From: an uncultured Lutibacter sp.
GTDB taxonomy: Bacteria > Bacteroidota > Bacteroidia > Flavobacteriales > Flavobacteriaceae
Reading direction: 5' to 3'
Length of the DNA: 64,000 nt
Assembly: GCF_947495725.1 (NCBI RefSeq)
Contig: NZ_CANLZZ010000008.1
Location: 1 to 64,000, forward strand
Shown here: piece by piece, positions 44,478-55,700 of the stretch
Layout of the letters: every line of letters starts with the position of its first letter
How positions within the stretch are numbered: the stretch's first letter is position 1
The notes under the pieces: model-generated
The model's database searches: none
What the model saw: only the letters and a program-made list of their open reading frames with translations
Told to the model about the DNA's origin: nothing
Translations under genes and position numbers: made by a program

Positions 44478-46352
44478 ATGAAAACAAAATTTTTAAGTGC
44501 GGGTATTGTGCTAATTCTTATTTTTGTGGCTTGTAATAATGGAAAAAAGGAGATTCAGAAAGATATGAAGCATAAAAATCATAAAGAAGTAGTTTATCAA
44601 GTGTTTACACGTTTGTTTGGAAATACAAAAACAACCAATAAACCTTGGGGAACAATTGAGGAGAATGGAGTTGGAAAGTTTAACGATTTTACTGAAAAAG
44701 CACTACAAGAAATAAAAGATCTTGGAGTAACTTATATTTGGTATACAGGAGTCCCTCATCACGATGTTATTAGAGATTATACCAAGTATGGAATATCTAA
44801 TGATGATCCAGATGTAGTTAAAGGTAGAGCTGGTTCTCCATACGCGGTAAAAGATTATTATAATGTTAATCCCGATTTAGCTGTAAATGTAGAAAATAGA
44901 TTGGAAGAATTTGAAGCTTTAATTTTGCGTACTCACACAGCAGGAATGAAAGTAATTATTGATATTGTTCCTAATCACGTAGCACGAAATTATAAAAGTG
45001 TTTCAAACCCAAAAGGAATTACAAGTTTTGGAGAAACAGATGATAAAACTAAACAGTATGATGTAAATAATAATTTTTATTACAATCCGGGAGAATCATT
45101 TCAATTGCCAGATTGGGAACACGGTTACTTACCGTTAGGAGGAGAAAAGAACCCATTAATTGATGGTAAGTTTGAAGAAAGTCCAGCAAAATGGACTGGA
45201 AATGGTTCTAGAGCCTCAAAACCAAGTTTTAATGATTGGTATGAAACCGTAAAAGTAAATTATGGAGTTAGCCCAGATGGAAGAAAAGATTTTTCGGAAT
45301 TACCAGATGGTTTTGAAAATGAAGATTACAAAGTTCATTTTAATTTCTGGAAAAATAAGGAAGTGCCTAATTCCTGGATAAAATTTAGAGATATAGCATT
45401 GTACTGGTTAGATAAAGGAGTTGATGGATTCAGATATGATATGGCAGAAATGGTACCAGTTGAATTTTGGAGTTATATGAACTCTTCTATCAAAATGAAA
45501 AAACCTGATGCTTTTTTATTGGCTGAGGTATACAATCCAAATATGTACCGCGATTATATAAGAAAGGGAAAAATGGACTATTTATATGATAAAGTAGCCT
45601 TATATGATACCTTAAAAAATATTATGCAAGGTCACGGTTGGACAGATCATATCACGGGTATTCAAGATTATAAAGCAGATATCGAGCACAATATGCTTCA
45701 TTTTTTAGAAAACCATGATGAACAACGAATTGCAAGTCCAGATTTTGCAGGTTCAGCTGAAAAAGGAAAACCAGCTATGGTTGTTTCCGCAACAATAAGT
45801 ACTTCGCCTACTATGATTTATTTTGGTCAAGAGTTTGGAGAACCAGGAGCAGAGAATGCAGGTTTTGGCTCTCCTACTAGAACCTCTATTTTTGATTATA
45901 TTGGTGTTCCATCACATCAGCGCTGGATGAATATGGGGAAATTTGATGGAGGGAAATCAACAAAACAAGAAAAGGATTTACGCGATTTTTACAAACGTTT
46001 ATTAAACTTTACGTTAAAAAGTGAAGCGCTGATGGGAAACTATCAAGAAATTCATCATTTTAACCGTCAACTGGTAAGTAATTATACTAGAAAAGTATTT
46101 TCATTTGCGCGTTGGAGTAAAAATGAGAAGTTACTTGTTATTTCAAATTTTGATGATTTAGTAAATTACGATTTAGATTTAAAAGTACCATTTGATGTTA
46201 TAAAAAAATGGAATTTACCCGATGGAACCTACATCTTAAAAGATCAATTATACAATAAATATTCAACAAAATTAATAGTTAAAAATAATGAAGGAAAATT
46301 TAATGTAAAATTAGATACTTTAACTTCATTTATTTTAAAGTTGGATAAATAA
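44478..46352 (+). CDS. GH13 alpha-amylase family lipoprotein, last gene of the right arm
   Basis: A 624-residue protein with lipobox LIFVAC (Cys19). Barrel motifs: IIDIVPNHVARNY, nucleophile Asp321 in GFRYDMAEMVP, acid Glu350 in LLAEVYNP, Asp414 in ENHDEQRI. A large insert between the second and third conserved regions (about residues 170-300) includes NPLIDGKFEESPAKWTGNGS. Its substrate is probably short alpha-glucans. The gap behind it (46353-46607, 255 bases) has no gene and no clear terminator. Confidence 0.92.
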   Translation: MKTKFLSAGIVLILIFVACNNGKKEIQKDMKHKNHKEVVYQVFTRLFGNTKTTNKPWGTIEENGVGKFNDFTEKALQEIKDLGVTYIWYTGVPHHDVIRDYTKYGISNDDPDVVKGRAGSPYAVKDYYNVNPDLAVNVENRLEEFEALILRTHTAGMKVIIDIVPNHVARNYKSVSNPKGITSFGETDDKTKQYDVNNNFYYNPGESFQLPDWEHGYLPLGGEKNPLIDGKFEESPAKWTGNGSRASKPSFNDWYETVKVNYGVSPDGRKDFSELPDGFENEDYKVHFNFWKNKEVPNSWIKFRDIALYWLDKGVDGFRYDMAEMVPVEFWSYMNSSIKMKKPDAFLLAEVYNPNMYRDYIRKGKMDYLYDKVALYDTLKNIMQGHGWTDHITGIQDYKADIEHNMLHFLENHDEQRIASPDFAGSAEKGKPAMVVSATISTSPTMIYFGQEFGEPGAENAGFGSPTRTSIFDYIGVPSHQRWMNMGKFDGGKSTKQEKDLRDFYKRLLNFTLKSEALMGNYQEIHHFNRQLVSNYTRKVFSFARWSKNEKLLVISNFDDLVNYDLDLKVPFDVIKKWNLPDGTYILKDQLYNKYSTKLIVKNNEGKFNVKLDTLTSFILKLDK

Positions 46353-46607
46353 TAAATCTCAAAACCGAAGTTTTTAGATACGAATAAAAAACAATATAAA
46401 TTGTCTAAAAAATAATTTTACCTTTACAAAAGAATTATTATTATTGTATAACTTTATAGGTTGAAAACTAAAGAGTTAAAAATTAGATTAGAAAGCTTTT
46501 TTTTAACTTTTTTTTATTTATTGAGCGAAATCGTTTTAGTGAATAATAGTCTGATTTGTAGAGTTAAAACCCATAAAAAGATTAATTTTGAAGTATAATT
46601 TTAACGA

Positions 46608-47594
46608 ATGAATGAACCAATAAAAAAGATAGCAGTTTTAACATCAGGAGGTGATGCTCCAGGGATGAATGCTGCCATACGTGCGGTTGTTAGAGCATGT
46701 ACATATTATAGAGTAGATTGCGTTGGTATTTATAGAGGTTACCAAGGTTTAATAGAAGGCGATTTTGAAACATTAAATGGCCGTAGTGTAAGTAATATTA
46801 TTAATAAAGGAGGAACAATTTTAAAGTCTGCTCGTTCTGAAGAATTTAGAACAGTAGAAGGTAGAGAAAAGGCTTATCAAAATTTGAAAGAAGAAGGTGT
46901 TGGAGCTTTGGTAATTATTGGTGGGGACGGAACATTTACAGGAGGTCTTATCTTTATTCAAGAGCATAATTTTCCGGTAATAGGTATTCCAGGAACTATA
47001 GATAACGATATTTATGGAACAGATAGAACTATTGGTTACGATACAGCTTTAAATACTGTTGTTGAAGTAATCGATAAAATTAGAGATACTGCAAGTTCAC
47101 ATAACAGGTTATTCTTTATTGAAGTAATGGGGCGTGATGCTGGTTTTATAGCTTTAAACTCTGGAATTGGGGCTGGAGCCGAAGAAATTTTAATTCCAGA
47201 AAAGGATTTAGGATTAGACAGATTAGTTGAATCTCTAAAAGCAAGTAAAGATAGAGGAAAAACATCTAGTATAGTTGTAGTTTCAGAAGGAGATAAAATA
47301 GGGAAAAATGTATTTGAATTAGGAGATCATATTAAAGAAATATTCCCTGATTATGATATTAGAGTTTCTGTATTAGGTCATATGCAACGTGGAGGTTCTC
47401 CAAGTTGTTATGATAGAGTTTTAGCCAGCAGGTTAGGAGTTGCTGCGGTTGAACATTTATTGGATAGATCATCAGGTGTTATGGTTGGTGTTACTAATAA
47501 TAAGGTTACAACAGTAGGTCTTAATAAAGCTATTAAGATGAACAATGATATAGATAAAGAATTATTAAAAGTGGCTGAAATAACTTCAGTATAA
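46608..47594 (+). CDS. pfkA: ATP-dependent 6-phosphofructokinase
   Basis: A 328-residue glycolytic enzyme phosphorylating fructose 6-phosphate. LTSGGDAPGMNAAIRAVVR is the N-terminal ATP site. GGDGTFTGG keeps the Gly residue that marks ATP-type rather than pyrophosphate-type enzymes. PGTIDNDIYGTDRTIGYDTALNT contains the catalytic Asp, and LGHMQRGGSPSCYDR is the fructose 6-phosphate site. Length is normal. gapA follows after 29 bases, so both form a glycolysis operon next to the starch locus that feeds it. Confidence 0.97.
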   Translation: MNEPIKKIAVLTSGGDAPGMNAAIRAVVRACTYYRVDCVGIYRGYQGLIEGDFETLNGRSVSNIINKGGTILKSARSEEFRTVEGREKAYQNLKEEGVGALVIIGGDGTFTGGLIFIQEHNFPVIGIPGTIDNDIYGTDRTIGYDTALNTVVEVIDKIRDTASSHNRLFFIEVMGRDAGFIALNSGIGAGAEEILIPEKDLGLDRLVESLKASKDRGKTSSIVVVSEGDKIGKNVFELGDHIKEIFPDYDIRVSVLGHMQRGGSPSCYDRVLASRLGVAAVEHLLDRSSGVMVGVTNNKVTTVGLNKAIKMNNDIDKELLKVAEITSV

Positions 47595-47608
47595 AAATAG
47601 ATTAATAG

Positions 47609-48628
<1,020 letters not shown>

Positions 48629-48650
48629 TTAATACATAAATAAAGAATGA

Positions 48651-48693
48651 TTTAACCTTGAATATATGCTTTTAAAGTATATTCAAGGTTAAA
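48651..48693. terminator. Long perfect stem-loop behind gapA
   Basis: Two 16-base arms (TTTAACCTTGAATATA and its exact complement) enclose an 11-base loop. No uninterrupted T tract follows, so it may be a weak terminator or a 3' RNA-stabilising hairpin rather than a classical Rho-independent terminator. The next gene starts 20 bases behind it. Confidence 0.7.
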
Positions 48694-48712
48694 TTGTATA
48701 ATACCAATAAAT

Positions 48713-49567
48713 ATGATTTTAATAGCTGATGGAGGCTCAACAAAAGCCGACTGGATTTTGCTCAATACAAAAGGCGAGGTGGTTTTAAAAACAAGAACAG
48801 GTGGATTAAATCCGGCCGTTTTTCCGGTAGATTTGTTGAACGAAAGAATTTATGAAAATGAAGACTTTCAAAAAATTAAAGAAGAAGTTACAGAAATTTA
48901 TTTCTATGGTGCAGGTTGTGGAACACCAAAACCTACAGCATTACTAAAATCAATATTTCAATCATTTTTTATGAATTCAAATGTTGTTGTTAAGGAAGAT
49001 ACTTATGCAGCAGCTTATGCAGTTACAGACAAACCAGGAATGGTTTGTATTTTAGGTACTGGTTCAAATTCTTGCTATTTTGATGGCGAAAATGTTGATG
49101 TTAGAATTCCTTCACTTGGTTATATTTTAATGGATGAAGCAAGTGGTAATTATTTTGGTAAAAAACTAATTAGAGATTATTACTATAATAAAATGCCAAA
49201 GAAAATTGCTAAAATGTTTGAAGAACAATTCAACGTTGATGCAGATACCATTAAAAGGCATATTTATAAAGAAGAAAACCCAAATACCTATTTGGCAAAT
49301 TTTGCCGAATTTATGCTAAAGAATGAGCGTACACTTTACTTTAATAAAGTTTTACATAAGGGTATGAAGGACTTCTTTAAAAATAGAATTTTACCTTATA
49401 AAGAATCTAAATCAGTTCCTGTGCATTTTGTGGGCTCAATAGCATATTTTGCGCGTGATATTATTGAAGATGTAGCCAGATATTATTTGGTTGACCTTGG
49501 AAATATAGTTCGTAGACCAATAGATGGTTTAATAGAATATCATCGAGCACAAATGAATTTAAAATAA
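48713..49567 (+). CDS. BadF/BadG-type ATPase, N-acetylglucosamine kinase-like
   Basis: A 284-residue ASKHA-fold protein. The phosphate-1 motif ILIADGGSTKADWILL, the VCILGTGSNSCYFDG phosphate-2 motif and the GYILMDEASGNYFGKK segment are typical of the N-acetylglucosamine kinase / BadF family common in Bacteroidota. It probably phosphorylates an amino sugar or glucose-like sugar; substrate not decidable. Given the lack of another sugar kinase near the starch locus, it could act on glucose released there, but this is speculation. Its last nine bases overlap the end of murF on the other strand. Confidence 0.85.
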   Translation: MILIADGGSTKADWILLNTKGEVVLKTRTGGLNPAVFPVDLLNERIYENEDFQKIKEEVTEIYFYGAGCGTPKPTALLKSIFQSFFMNSNVVVKEDTYAAAYAVTDKPGMVCILGTGSNSCYFDGENVDVRIPSLGYILMDEASGNYFGKKLIRDYYYNKMPKKIAKMFEEQFNVDADTIKRHIYKEENPNTYLANFAEFMLKNERTLYFNKVLHKGMKDFFKNRILPYKESKSVPVHFVGSIAYFARDIIEDVARYYLVDLGNIVRRPIDGLIEYHRAQMNLK

Positions 49568-50818
49568 ATCTAAAATTCGTTCTAAAGCCATTCCTCTTGA
49601 ACCTTTAATAAGTACTGAGGAATTTGAAATTGATTTGAAATCTATTGAATTTTTAAAAGATTCAAAAGTATTATAAGTAAAAGCATTTTTTATACTAGTT
49701 GTAGAAAATGCTTTTCCTATTAGAATCACTTTGTTAAAATTAAATGAAGTTGCCAGTTCGGCAATTTCCTGGTGTTCTAAATTACTTGTTTCCCCTAATT
49801 CAAACATATCACCAAGAAACACAACTTTATTTGCGGCTTTTAATTGCGCAAAATTTTCCAAAGCAACTTTCATACTACTTGGATTAGCATTATAAGCATC
49901 CAAAATAATTTTATTAGTTCCTTTATCTATTATTTGAGATCTATTATTAGAAGGAATATAATTCTCAATTGCTTCCTTAACTTCTTTAATTGGCACTCCG
50001 AAATAATTTCCTATGCATATTGCAGCAGCAATGTTGTTATAATTATAATTTCCAATTAATTGACTTTTAATGGTTTCATTTTTGTGGTTAACTTTTACAA
50101 AGGGGGTAGCCTCAATAAAATTTATTTCATTTGAATTGAATTCTATAGTCTCGATGCCTTTACTTTGTTTTTTTTGAATTTCATCATCGCTATTTATAAA
50201 AGCCTTCCCTTTTGAATTGCGAAGAAAATTATATAATTCAGATTTTCCTTTTATAACACCTTCAATCCCTCCAAAACCTTCTAAGTGAGCTTTTCCAAAA
50301 TTGGTGATATATCCATAATTAGGTTCGGCAATTGAACATAATAAATCTATTTCATTTAAATGATTTGCACCCATTTCAACTATTCCTACTTCTGTAGATT
50401 GAGTCATAGAAAGTAACGTTAATGGAACACCAATATGATTATTTAAATTCCCTTTAGTTGCTGAGGTATTAAATTTTTTGGTAAGGACTGTATTTATAAG
50501 TTCTTTTGTAGTAGTTTTTCCATTGCTACCAGTAAGTGAAATAATTGGTATATTTAATTGTTTTCTATGGTAATTTGCCAATTTTTGAAGTGTTTCTAAT
50601 ACGTTTTCAACTAGGATTGTTTGATTTTTTATTTCAAATTCTTTTTCATCTATTATTGCAACAGAAGCTCCATTTTTTAAGGCTACTTCGGTAAATTTAT
50701 TTCCATTAAAATTATCGCCTTTTAGAGCAAAAAACATACTTCCTTTTCTAATTTTTCGCGTATCAGTATCTGCTAAATAGCTTTTTGAAAAAAGCTTGTA
50801 AATTTCTTCAATTGTCAT
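49559..50818 (-). CDS. murF: UDP-N-acetylmuramoyl-tripeptide--D-alanyl-D-alanine ligase
   Basis: A 419-residue cytoplasmic Mur ligase joining D-Ala-D-Ala to the UDP-MurNAc tripeptide. The P-loop IISLTGSNGKTTTKELI, GNLNNHIGVPLTLL, and VEMGANHLNEIDLLCSIAEPNYGYITNFGKAHLEGFG are characteristic, and NPSSMKVAL follows in the C-terminal domain. Length is slightly short for MurF but normal for Bacteroidota. It lies behind gldJ on the same strand, the order usual in flavobacteria, though a terminator-like hairpin separates them. It is convergent with the BadF-type kinase with overlapping stop codons. Confidence 0.96.
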   Translation of the reverse strand: MTIEEIYKLFSKSYLADTDTRKIRKGSMFFALKGDNFNGNKFTEVALKNGASVAIIDEKEFEIKNQTILVENVLETLQKLANYHRKQLNIPIISLTGSNGKTTTKELINTVLTKKFNTSATKGNLNNHIGVPLTLLSMTQSTEVGIVEMGANHLNEIDLLCSIAEPNYGYITNFGKAHLEGFGGIEGVIKGKSELYNFLRNSKGKAFINSDDEIQKKQSKGIETIEFNSNEINFIEATPFVKVNHKNETIKSQLIGNYNYNNIAAAICIGNYFGVPIKEVKEAIENYIPSNNRSQIIDKGTNKIILDAYNANPSSMKVALENFAQLKAANKVVFLGDMFELGETSNLEHQEIAELATSFNFNKVILIGKAFSTTSIKNAFTYNTFESFKNSIDFKSISNSSVLIKGSRGMALERILDLF

Positions 50819-50829
50819 ATTTTAAGTAT

Positions 50830-50860
50830 AAAAAAACCTCAAAGCGCTAACAATGAGGTT
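50830..50860 (-). terminator. Terminator or attenuator between gldJ and murF
   Basis: On the minus strand AACCTCA pairs with TGAGGTT around a 12-base loop, followed by seven T residues. It lies 22 bases behind the gldJ stop and 12 before the murF start, so murF depends on read-through or a promoter inside or near the hairpin. Confidence 0.65.
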
Positions 50861-50881
50861 GGTAAATTTTATTTAAAAATT

Positions 50882-52591
50882 TTAGTATCTTACTTTTGCA
50901 GTAATAGGTGTTCTTCTTTTATAGGTCATAGGACCAATTCTATCAGTAACACATCTAAAACCTATAAAGTTTGTTGCCATATATTCTGGTAAATATCTTC
51001 TTTGAGAAGGATCTAACCAGTATTCTCTATCCTTCCAAGATCCACCTTTATAAACTCTTGTTTTATCGCTAATTAGAGTGTTTCGTTTTTTAGTATCATA
51101 TTGCTGCATTATGTAGCCACTTTCACCTATTACTTTTGGTTTAACTGGTGAATTATACATTCGAGGTTTAGTTTCTAATTCGTCTTCCTCTTTGTTATAA
51201 AACTTTGTTGAAGCAAGCTCTCCATCTTTAGCATCTACATTATAGGCTTTTTCGTAATTATTTCTCATATATGCATCGCGTTTGGTAACTGGTAAATATT
51301 TAACGCTACCAGGCAATGCTTTTGGAACTATTTGACCATTATCTAAAGTATCATATTGAACAGAAAAATTATCAGCGATTACTACTTTTCCTTCAGCATC
51401 AATCATTTTTTTTGTGAAAATATTACCTCTAAAATAATTGAAATCATTTGCATCATTGTCAATAATAGGTCTATAAACATCTGCTACCCATTCTGCTACA
51501 TTCCCAGACATATCATATAGACCAAAAGCATTAGGCTCATACGATTTTACTTGAATAGTGATATCTGCTCCATCATTACTCCACCCAGCTACACCGCTGT
51601 AATCACCTTTACCTTGTTTAAAGTTAGCAAGTTGGTCTCCCATATATCGCTTGTCTTTATTTCTAGTGTATTTACCACTCCAAGCATATTTTTTTCTACC
51701 TCTTATATTGTTATATTCTCTTCCTTCAACAACAGCTTTTGCAGCATATTCCCATTCAGCCTCAGTAGGTAATCTAAATCTAGCAGTTAAAATACCATCA
51801 GACACTTTTGCATGTCTACCTTCAAAGACACCTCTTTTAGGTTTTGGATCTCCTTTTTTACGTTTTGTAAATACAGGAAGCCCTTTTTTATAAATTGTGG
51901 AATCGCCATCAAATAGAGCATAAGGATTTTGAATGTAAGTTTCAGAATCGAAATGATTTTTACCTTCAACTTCTATTGAATCCAATTCGAATAAAGGTTT
52001 TAAAATACCTTTGTCCATTAATATTTTTTCATTTACTCTATTGGTTCTCCATTTACAATATTGGTTTGCCTGAACCCAACTAACTCCAATAACAGGATAA
52101 TCGGCATAGCCTGGGTGTCTTAAATAGTTTTCGGTTAATAACTCATTAAAACCTAAAACATCTCGCCAAACTAAAGTATCGGGTACTGCAGATTGATAAA
52201 TATGTTCGTAATTTATATTGTTAGGTGGAAAAACTTTTTCCATCCAATCTAAATAAAATAAATATTCTGAATTTGTAACCTCGGTTTCATCCATATAAAA
52301 TGAACGTACCTGTTGTTTAACAGGGGTTGTATTCCAATCGAAAAGAACATCATCTTGTACTTGTCCCATAGTAAATGTTCCACCTTCAATTAAAACCATT
52401 CCTGGAGGAGCTTGTTGGCCTTTATAACCTTTTTTCGAATCATAAGATCCTACAGCACTTTTATCTGATGCCGACCAGCCGGTAAGTCCAACAATTTTTC
52501 TAGGGTTTCTATTATGACAACTAGTTAAAGTTGCTATTAGAACAAATAAAAATAATACTTTTGAAATTGATTTAATATTATTAAATTTCAT
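50882..52591 (-). CDS. gldJ: Gliding motility / type IX secretion lipoprotein GldJ
   Basis: A 569-residue outer-membrane-associated lipoprotein with lipobox ATLTSC (Cys25). The body has the formylglycine-generating-enzyme-like fold: MVLIEGGTFTMGQ, the PVIGVSWVQANQYCKWRTNRV block, FRLPTEAEWEYAA, GNVAEWVADVYRP and the C-terminal FIGFRCVTDR. GldJ belongs to the GldJ/GldK group that lacks known FGE activity and is needed for T9SS and gliding in flavobacteria. The N-terminal RNPRKIVGLTGWSASDKSA stretch is specific for GldJ. It is divergent from porU, a conserved arrangement. Confidence 0.95.
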   Translation of the reverse strand: MKFNNIKSISKVLFLFVLIATLTSCHNRNPRKIVGLTGWSASDKSAVGSYDSKKGYKGQQAPPGMVLIEGGTFTMGQVQDDVLFDWNTTPVKQQVRSFYMDETEVTNSEYLFYLDWMEKVFPPNNINYEHIYQSAVPDTLVWRDVLGFNELLTENYLRHPGYADYPVIGVSWVQANQYCKWRTNRVNEKILMDKGILKPLFELDSIEVEGKNHFDSETYIQNPYALFDGDSTIYKKGLPVFTKRKKGDPKPKRGVFEGRHAKVSDGILTARFRLPTEAEWEYAAKAVVEGREYNNIRGRKKYAWSGKYTRNKDKRYMGDQLANFKQGKGDYSGVAGWSNDGADITIQVKSYEPNAFGLYDMSGNVAEWVADVYRPIIDNDANDFNYFRGNIFTKKMIDAEGKVVIADNFSVQYDTLDNGQIVPKALPGSVKYLPVTKRDAYMRNNYEKAYNVDAKDGELASTKFYNKEEDELETKPRMYNSPVKPKVIGESGYIMQQYDTKKRNTLISDKTRVYKGGSWKDREYWLDPSQRRYLPEYMATNFIGFRCVTDRIGPMTYKRRTPITAKVRY

Positions 52592-52751
52592 ACTAATTCT
52601 GTTAGGGTTTTAAAGGTTGCAATTTACATTAAATAAATTTTTTTGCAACAAAATAATTAATTATGTTTCATATAACGATTGTTTTTAATTATTATTATAT
52701 GTAATGTTGTATAATATTTAAATAAAACTCCAACTATTTAACGTTATTTTA

Positions 52752-55700
52752 TTGATGAAATTATTTAGAATATTTATAATTTTCCTGCTATTTACCACAT
52801 TAAACGAACTTTGTGCACAACAAAATATAATAAAATCATTTAGTTTAGATTGGACAGATAATGTTGAGTTTATTGTTAATAAAGATTTAAAAATTTCTAC
52901 TAGTTTAATTAATGGTAATTTTTTAGATGAAAATTTAAACCCTAGGTTTTCAGAGAGTTGGAAAGTTGTTAATAACAATACACTACTTGGGTATACAATT
53001 CGAAATGTTAAATATGAGAATGTAAAAAGCAATAATAATTATGCTTTTAATTTTATTTCTGATTCTTTAAAAAGTGAATTAAATATTGCCAAGGCCAAAA
53101 ATAATTTATATCTAACTTTAAACTTAGAACCACTTGTAAAAATTAATAACCAAGTAAAAAGAATAGTTTCGTTTGATTTAGAGTATTCTTTTGGAAGTGC
53201 AAAAAAAAATAGTTTAAAAAATAGTAGCTTAAAGCAATCTGTGCTAGCATCTGGTAAATGGTATAAGTTTTCCGTAGAAAAAACGGGTGTTTACAAAATA
53301 AATAGAAATTTTTTACAAAATTTAGGAATAGATGTAAATTCCGTTAATCCAAAAAATATTAAAATTTACGGAAATGGAGGGCAAATGCTACCTCAAAAAA
53401 ATAGTGATTTCAGGTACGACGGTTTGCAAGAAACTGCAATTTATGTAAACGGTGAAAGTGATGGTAATTTTGATAGTAATGATTTTATTTTGTTTTATGC
53501 AAAAGGTCCCCATAGCTGGGATTATGGAATTTCACCAAATTTAAATACTACAAAACATCAATACAATATCTATTCTGATGAGGCTCATTATTTTATAACA
53601 ATTGGAGATTCAGCTGGCAAAAGAATTATAGAAAAACCTTCAATAACGGCTAATGCAAATACTGTAATTTCGAGTTTTGATGATTTTGCTTTTTATGAAA
53701 AAGACGAAGTAAATTTATTTGCAGTAGGTCAGCAATGGTTTGGAGATGATTTTAATTTTGAAAACACAAGATCATATTCAATTCCTTTTGATGAAATTGA
53801 TGACAGTGAAAACATTCAAGTAAAAGTAAGAGGTGTTGCAGAATCATTATCAAGTTCTTCAATGGATGTTGCTGTAAACAATCAAAATTTATTTACTATT
53901 AATTATGGTGCTTTAGGAGGCTTAAATAGAGCTGTAGGAAACGAAAATGGAGGTAACGTTAAAATAAATGGAAACTCAGTAAATGTTGATATTACCTTTA
54001 ATAATAACGGAAACCCAGGAGCAAAAGCGTGGTTAGATTATATTGAGGTACTTGGTAGAAGAAAATTAATAGCGAAGACTAATCAATTTTTATTTAGAAA
54101 TTTTAATTTAACCAATCCAAATAGTGTATTTGAATATGTAATTGAAAATGGAAATAATGTTTCTTGGGTTTGGGATGTGTCGGATTATTTAAATCCTAAA
54201 ATTGTTAAAAATGAATCCGCGAATTCGAATTATTCCTTTAAAATTAATGGGGGTAGCTTAAGTGAGTTTTTATTAATTCCGGAAAATGATTTTTATAGTC
54301 CTAACTTACTAGAAAATAGCGAGGTAGAAAATCAGAATTTACATAGTCTTCAAAATATTGATTATGTAATAATTACAAATGATGAATTATTTAGCGAGGC
54401 GCAAAGATTAGCTGATTATCACCTTGAAAATTCAGGATTAATTACAAAAGTTGTAAAATTAAAACATATTTATAATGAATTCTCATCAGGAATACAAGAC
54501 GTAATTGCAATTAGGGATTTTGTTAAACATTTGTACGATAATGCAACTACCAATCCAATTAAATATGTTTGTTTATTTGGTGATGCATCCTATGATTTTA
54601 AAGACCGAATTTCAGAGAATAACAACATAGTTCCTGTTTTTGAAGCGTACAACAGTTTTAATTTAGCATCATCATATGTAACTGATGATATTTATGGGAT
54701 GATGGACGACAATGAAGGGCTTTTAAATTCTTTTGAAAGACAAGATGTTGCTACAGGTAGAATTCCAGTTTCTGATGTTGTTCAAGCTAAACAAGTGGTT
54801 GATAAAATATTAGATTATTATAGTGTTGAGTCATTTGGTAATTGGCGTACGAAATTAACGTTAATTGCGGACGATATTGATAGTGCAGGAGAAGAAATTA
54901 TTCAAGTTAATATGGAGAAATTAGCCGATTCTATAACCAAAAACAAACCAGTATTTAACTTAAATAAAATTTATTTGGATGCATATGACCAACAAACAAC
55001 TGCTTCAGGAAATGTATATCCAACAGTTAATGTTGATATCCTAAATAAAATTGATAAAGGCACGTTATTGGTAGATTATTTTGGACATGGAGGTGAAGAT
55101 GGTTGGAGTGGAGAAGGGATATTTCGTCTTCCTGAAATTCAAAATTTAGAGAATAAATATAAATTACCGTTATTTATTACCGTTACCTGCGAATTTTCTA
55201 GATTTGATAATCCTCTAAGAAAAACAGCCGGTGAATTTTTATTTTGGGCACCAAATTATGGAGCAGGTTCATTAATATCAACAACAAGAGAAATTTATAT
55301 TAGTGTAGGTCAGGTTTTTAATGAAACATTAGTGAGACCATTATTAGGATTTAACAATGAGAATGTTTCTATATCAGAATCTCTTATGTTGGCTAAAAAT
55401 CAATTTTCAACTACACAAAGATTTTTTATTTTCAATTTTGGAGATCCTGCAATGCATTTAAGTATTCCAAACCCGTCAATAAAAATAACTAAAATGAATG
55501 ATAAGGATATTTCACAATCCAAAGACACTATTAAAGCGTTATCTTATGTAAAGTTTGAAGGAGAAATTACAGACGTAAATAATAGTTTAATTAATGATTA
55601 TAATGGTGAAATTGACCTTTCAGTATACGATAAAGAAATTTTGAAGTCTACTTTAGATAATGATTCGAAGAATTTTGTAATGCAGTTTGATGTAATTGAT

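Noticed and set aside
46353-46607. LacI-like site CGAAATCGTTTTAG in the pfkA upstream region
   Set aside because: It has a CG centre but poor symmetry and no AAACGTTT core; too weak to call as an operator.
50882-52591. Active sulfatase-modifying (formylglycine-generating) enzyme
   Set aside because: The fold is the same, but the N-terminal lipoprotein sequence and the place beside porU and murF identify GldJ, and no sulfatase is nearby.
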